Shown in pieces: positions 5,850 to 6,449 of a stretch of 6,449 nt of DNA. This stretch comes from Thermoplasmata archaeon (GTDB lineage: Archaea; Thermoplasmatota; Thermoplasmata; Lutacidiplasmatales; UBA184), in contig JASHUJ010000124.1 in NCBI GenBank assembly GCA_030040035.1, positions 1 to 6,449 on the forward strand, read 5' to 3'. The position numbers and the translations under genes were made by a program. The notes beneath the pieces are model-generated. The model was not told the origin of the DNA. It saw only the letters and a program-made list of their open reading frames with translations, and did no database searches. The stretch's first letter is position 1. Every line of letters begins with the position of its first letter.

Positions 5850-6449
5850 CTAGTGCAGGACGACCGGACCGACCGGCACGAAGACCGCGACGAGCGAGCC
5901 CGCGAGATAGCAGGCGGACATCGCGAAGTGCCGCTCGAACGGCACGCGCGCCTCGGTCGGCGCGCGCCGGAGGGCCCGGTCGGTCAGCACGACGAGGACG
6001 GCCATCGCGCCGAGGCCCGCGTAGTACGGGACCGTGAGCTGGAGGGCGAGCCCGAACGCGACCAGGAGCGCGAGGGCGGCTCCGTGGAGCGCGGCCACGA
6101 GCCCGACCGAGCGGCGGACCCCCAGACGCCGGGGGAGCGAAAAGAGGCCCAGCGCCCGGTCGCTCTCGAGGTCGCCCAGACTGTGGATCGTCTCGAACGC
6201 CGTGCCCCAGGCCAGCAGGCCCCCGACGGCCCAGAGTACGGACAGCGGCAGTATCCCGTCGACCGCGATGTACACCGCGGCGGGGGTGATCGCTTCGACG
6301 AGGCCGAGGAAGGCGGTCGTGAACGACGTCACGCGTTTCGTGTAGCTGTAGCCGAGCACGATCGCGAGCGCGACCGGGGCGAGGACGAACGCGAGCGGGT
6401 TGAGCAGGTACGCCGCGACGACCACGACCGCGGCATTCGCGGCGCAGAA
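5850..6449 (-). CDS. UbiA-superfamily prenyltransferase, MqnP-like, N-terminus cut by window edge
   Basis: The frame stays open to the window edge, so the gene starts beyond 6449; 199 C-terminal residues are visible, about two thirds of a usual ~290-residue member. UbiA enzymes are membrane proteins that transfer a polyprenyl chain to an aromatic or lipid acceptor. The sequence is mostly hydrophobic helices and shows YSYTKRVTSFTTAFLG, the conserved segment after the first half, then the second Asp motif D-L-E-S-D followed by RALGLFSLPRRLG. This matches the DVEFDR..GLHSIPARFG pattern of the MqnP-type group (futalosine route to menaquinone) better than DGGGP synthase or E. coli UbiA. The first Asp-rich motif lies outside the window. 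The GTG at 6423-6425 is unlikely to be the start because a start there would remove the first catalytic motif and helices. The next gene on the same strand is arcS, about 60 bases on. Family call strong, substrate inferred. Confidence 0.9.
   Translation of the reverse strand, partial: FCAANAAVVVVAAYLLNPLAFVLAPVALAIVLGYSYTKRVTSFTTAFLGLVEAITPAAVYIAVDGILPLSVLWAVGGLLAWGTAFETIHSLGDLESDRALGLFSLPRRLGVRRSVGLVAALHGAALALLVAFGLALQLTVPYYAGLGAMAVLVVLTDRALRRAPTEARVPFERHFAMSACYLAGSLVAVFVPVGPVVLH

Noticed and set aside
3994..5853. 619-residue plus-strand frame almost exactly antisense to arcS
   Set aside because: Its translation is Arg/Gly/Glu-rich without domains, while the opposite strand encodes a textbook ArcS. 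Long antisense frames are expected in DNA this GC-rich.
1..6449. CRISPR arrays, insertion-sequence ends or rRNA
   Set aside because: No regularly spaced direct repeats, transposase-like frames, terminal inverted repeats or rRNA motifs were seen on either strand.

Overview
The window looks like part of a high-GC archaeal chromosome, most likely a Thermoplasmata-type euryarchaeon. Three signs point to archaea: an archaeosine synthase gene (arcS, an archaea-specific tRNA modification enzyme), a tRNA gene with no encoded CCA, and a thermopsin-family (peptidase A5) secreted protein with an added parallel beta-helix. The lineage below domain level is inference.

Layout. (1) Positions 3-1685, plus strand: the 3' part of a large secreted thermopsin-family protein whose C-terminal third is a right-handed beta-helix of 22-residue coils. 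It stops seven residues into a coil, with no membrane anchor. (2) About 1700-3850: a visibly less GC-rich islet with two genes for exported proteins. One, on the minus strand (1914-2813), is Cys-rich and has a possible distant resemblance to the G1 (eqolisin) glutamic peptidase fold. The other, on the plus strand (3223-3723), is small, with one N-terminal hydrophobic segment and seven N-glycosylation sequons. The two are divergently oriented around a gene-free stretch of about 400 bases. (3) 3865-3937, minus strand: tRNA-Val(TAC). (4) 3928-5790, minus strand: arcS, whose stop codon lies inside the 5' end of the tRNA-Val gene. (5) 5850-6449, minus strand: the C-terminal part of a UbiA-superfamily prenyltransferase, most like the MqnP-type enzymes of menaquinone synthesis, cut by the window edge.

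How they work together. The right half reads as a minus-strand transcription unit: prenyltransferase, arcS, tRNA-Val. The prenyltransferase belongs to quinone or membrane-lipid metabolism. ArcS modifies G15 of tRNAs, and the tRNA-Val that overlaps arcS carries G15 and C48, so it is a plausible substrate of the enzyme encoded just upstream. The left half is an exported, surface-facing set. The thermopsin relative and the possible G1-like protein would both belong to acid-active, pepstatin-insensitive peptidase groups, but only the thermopsin relationship is well supported. I found no CRISPR array, rRNA, transposase, integrase or complete mobile element.
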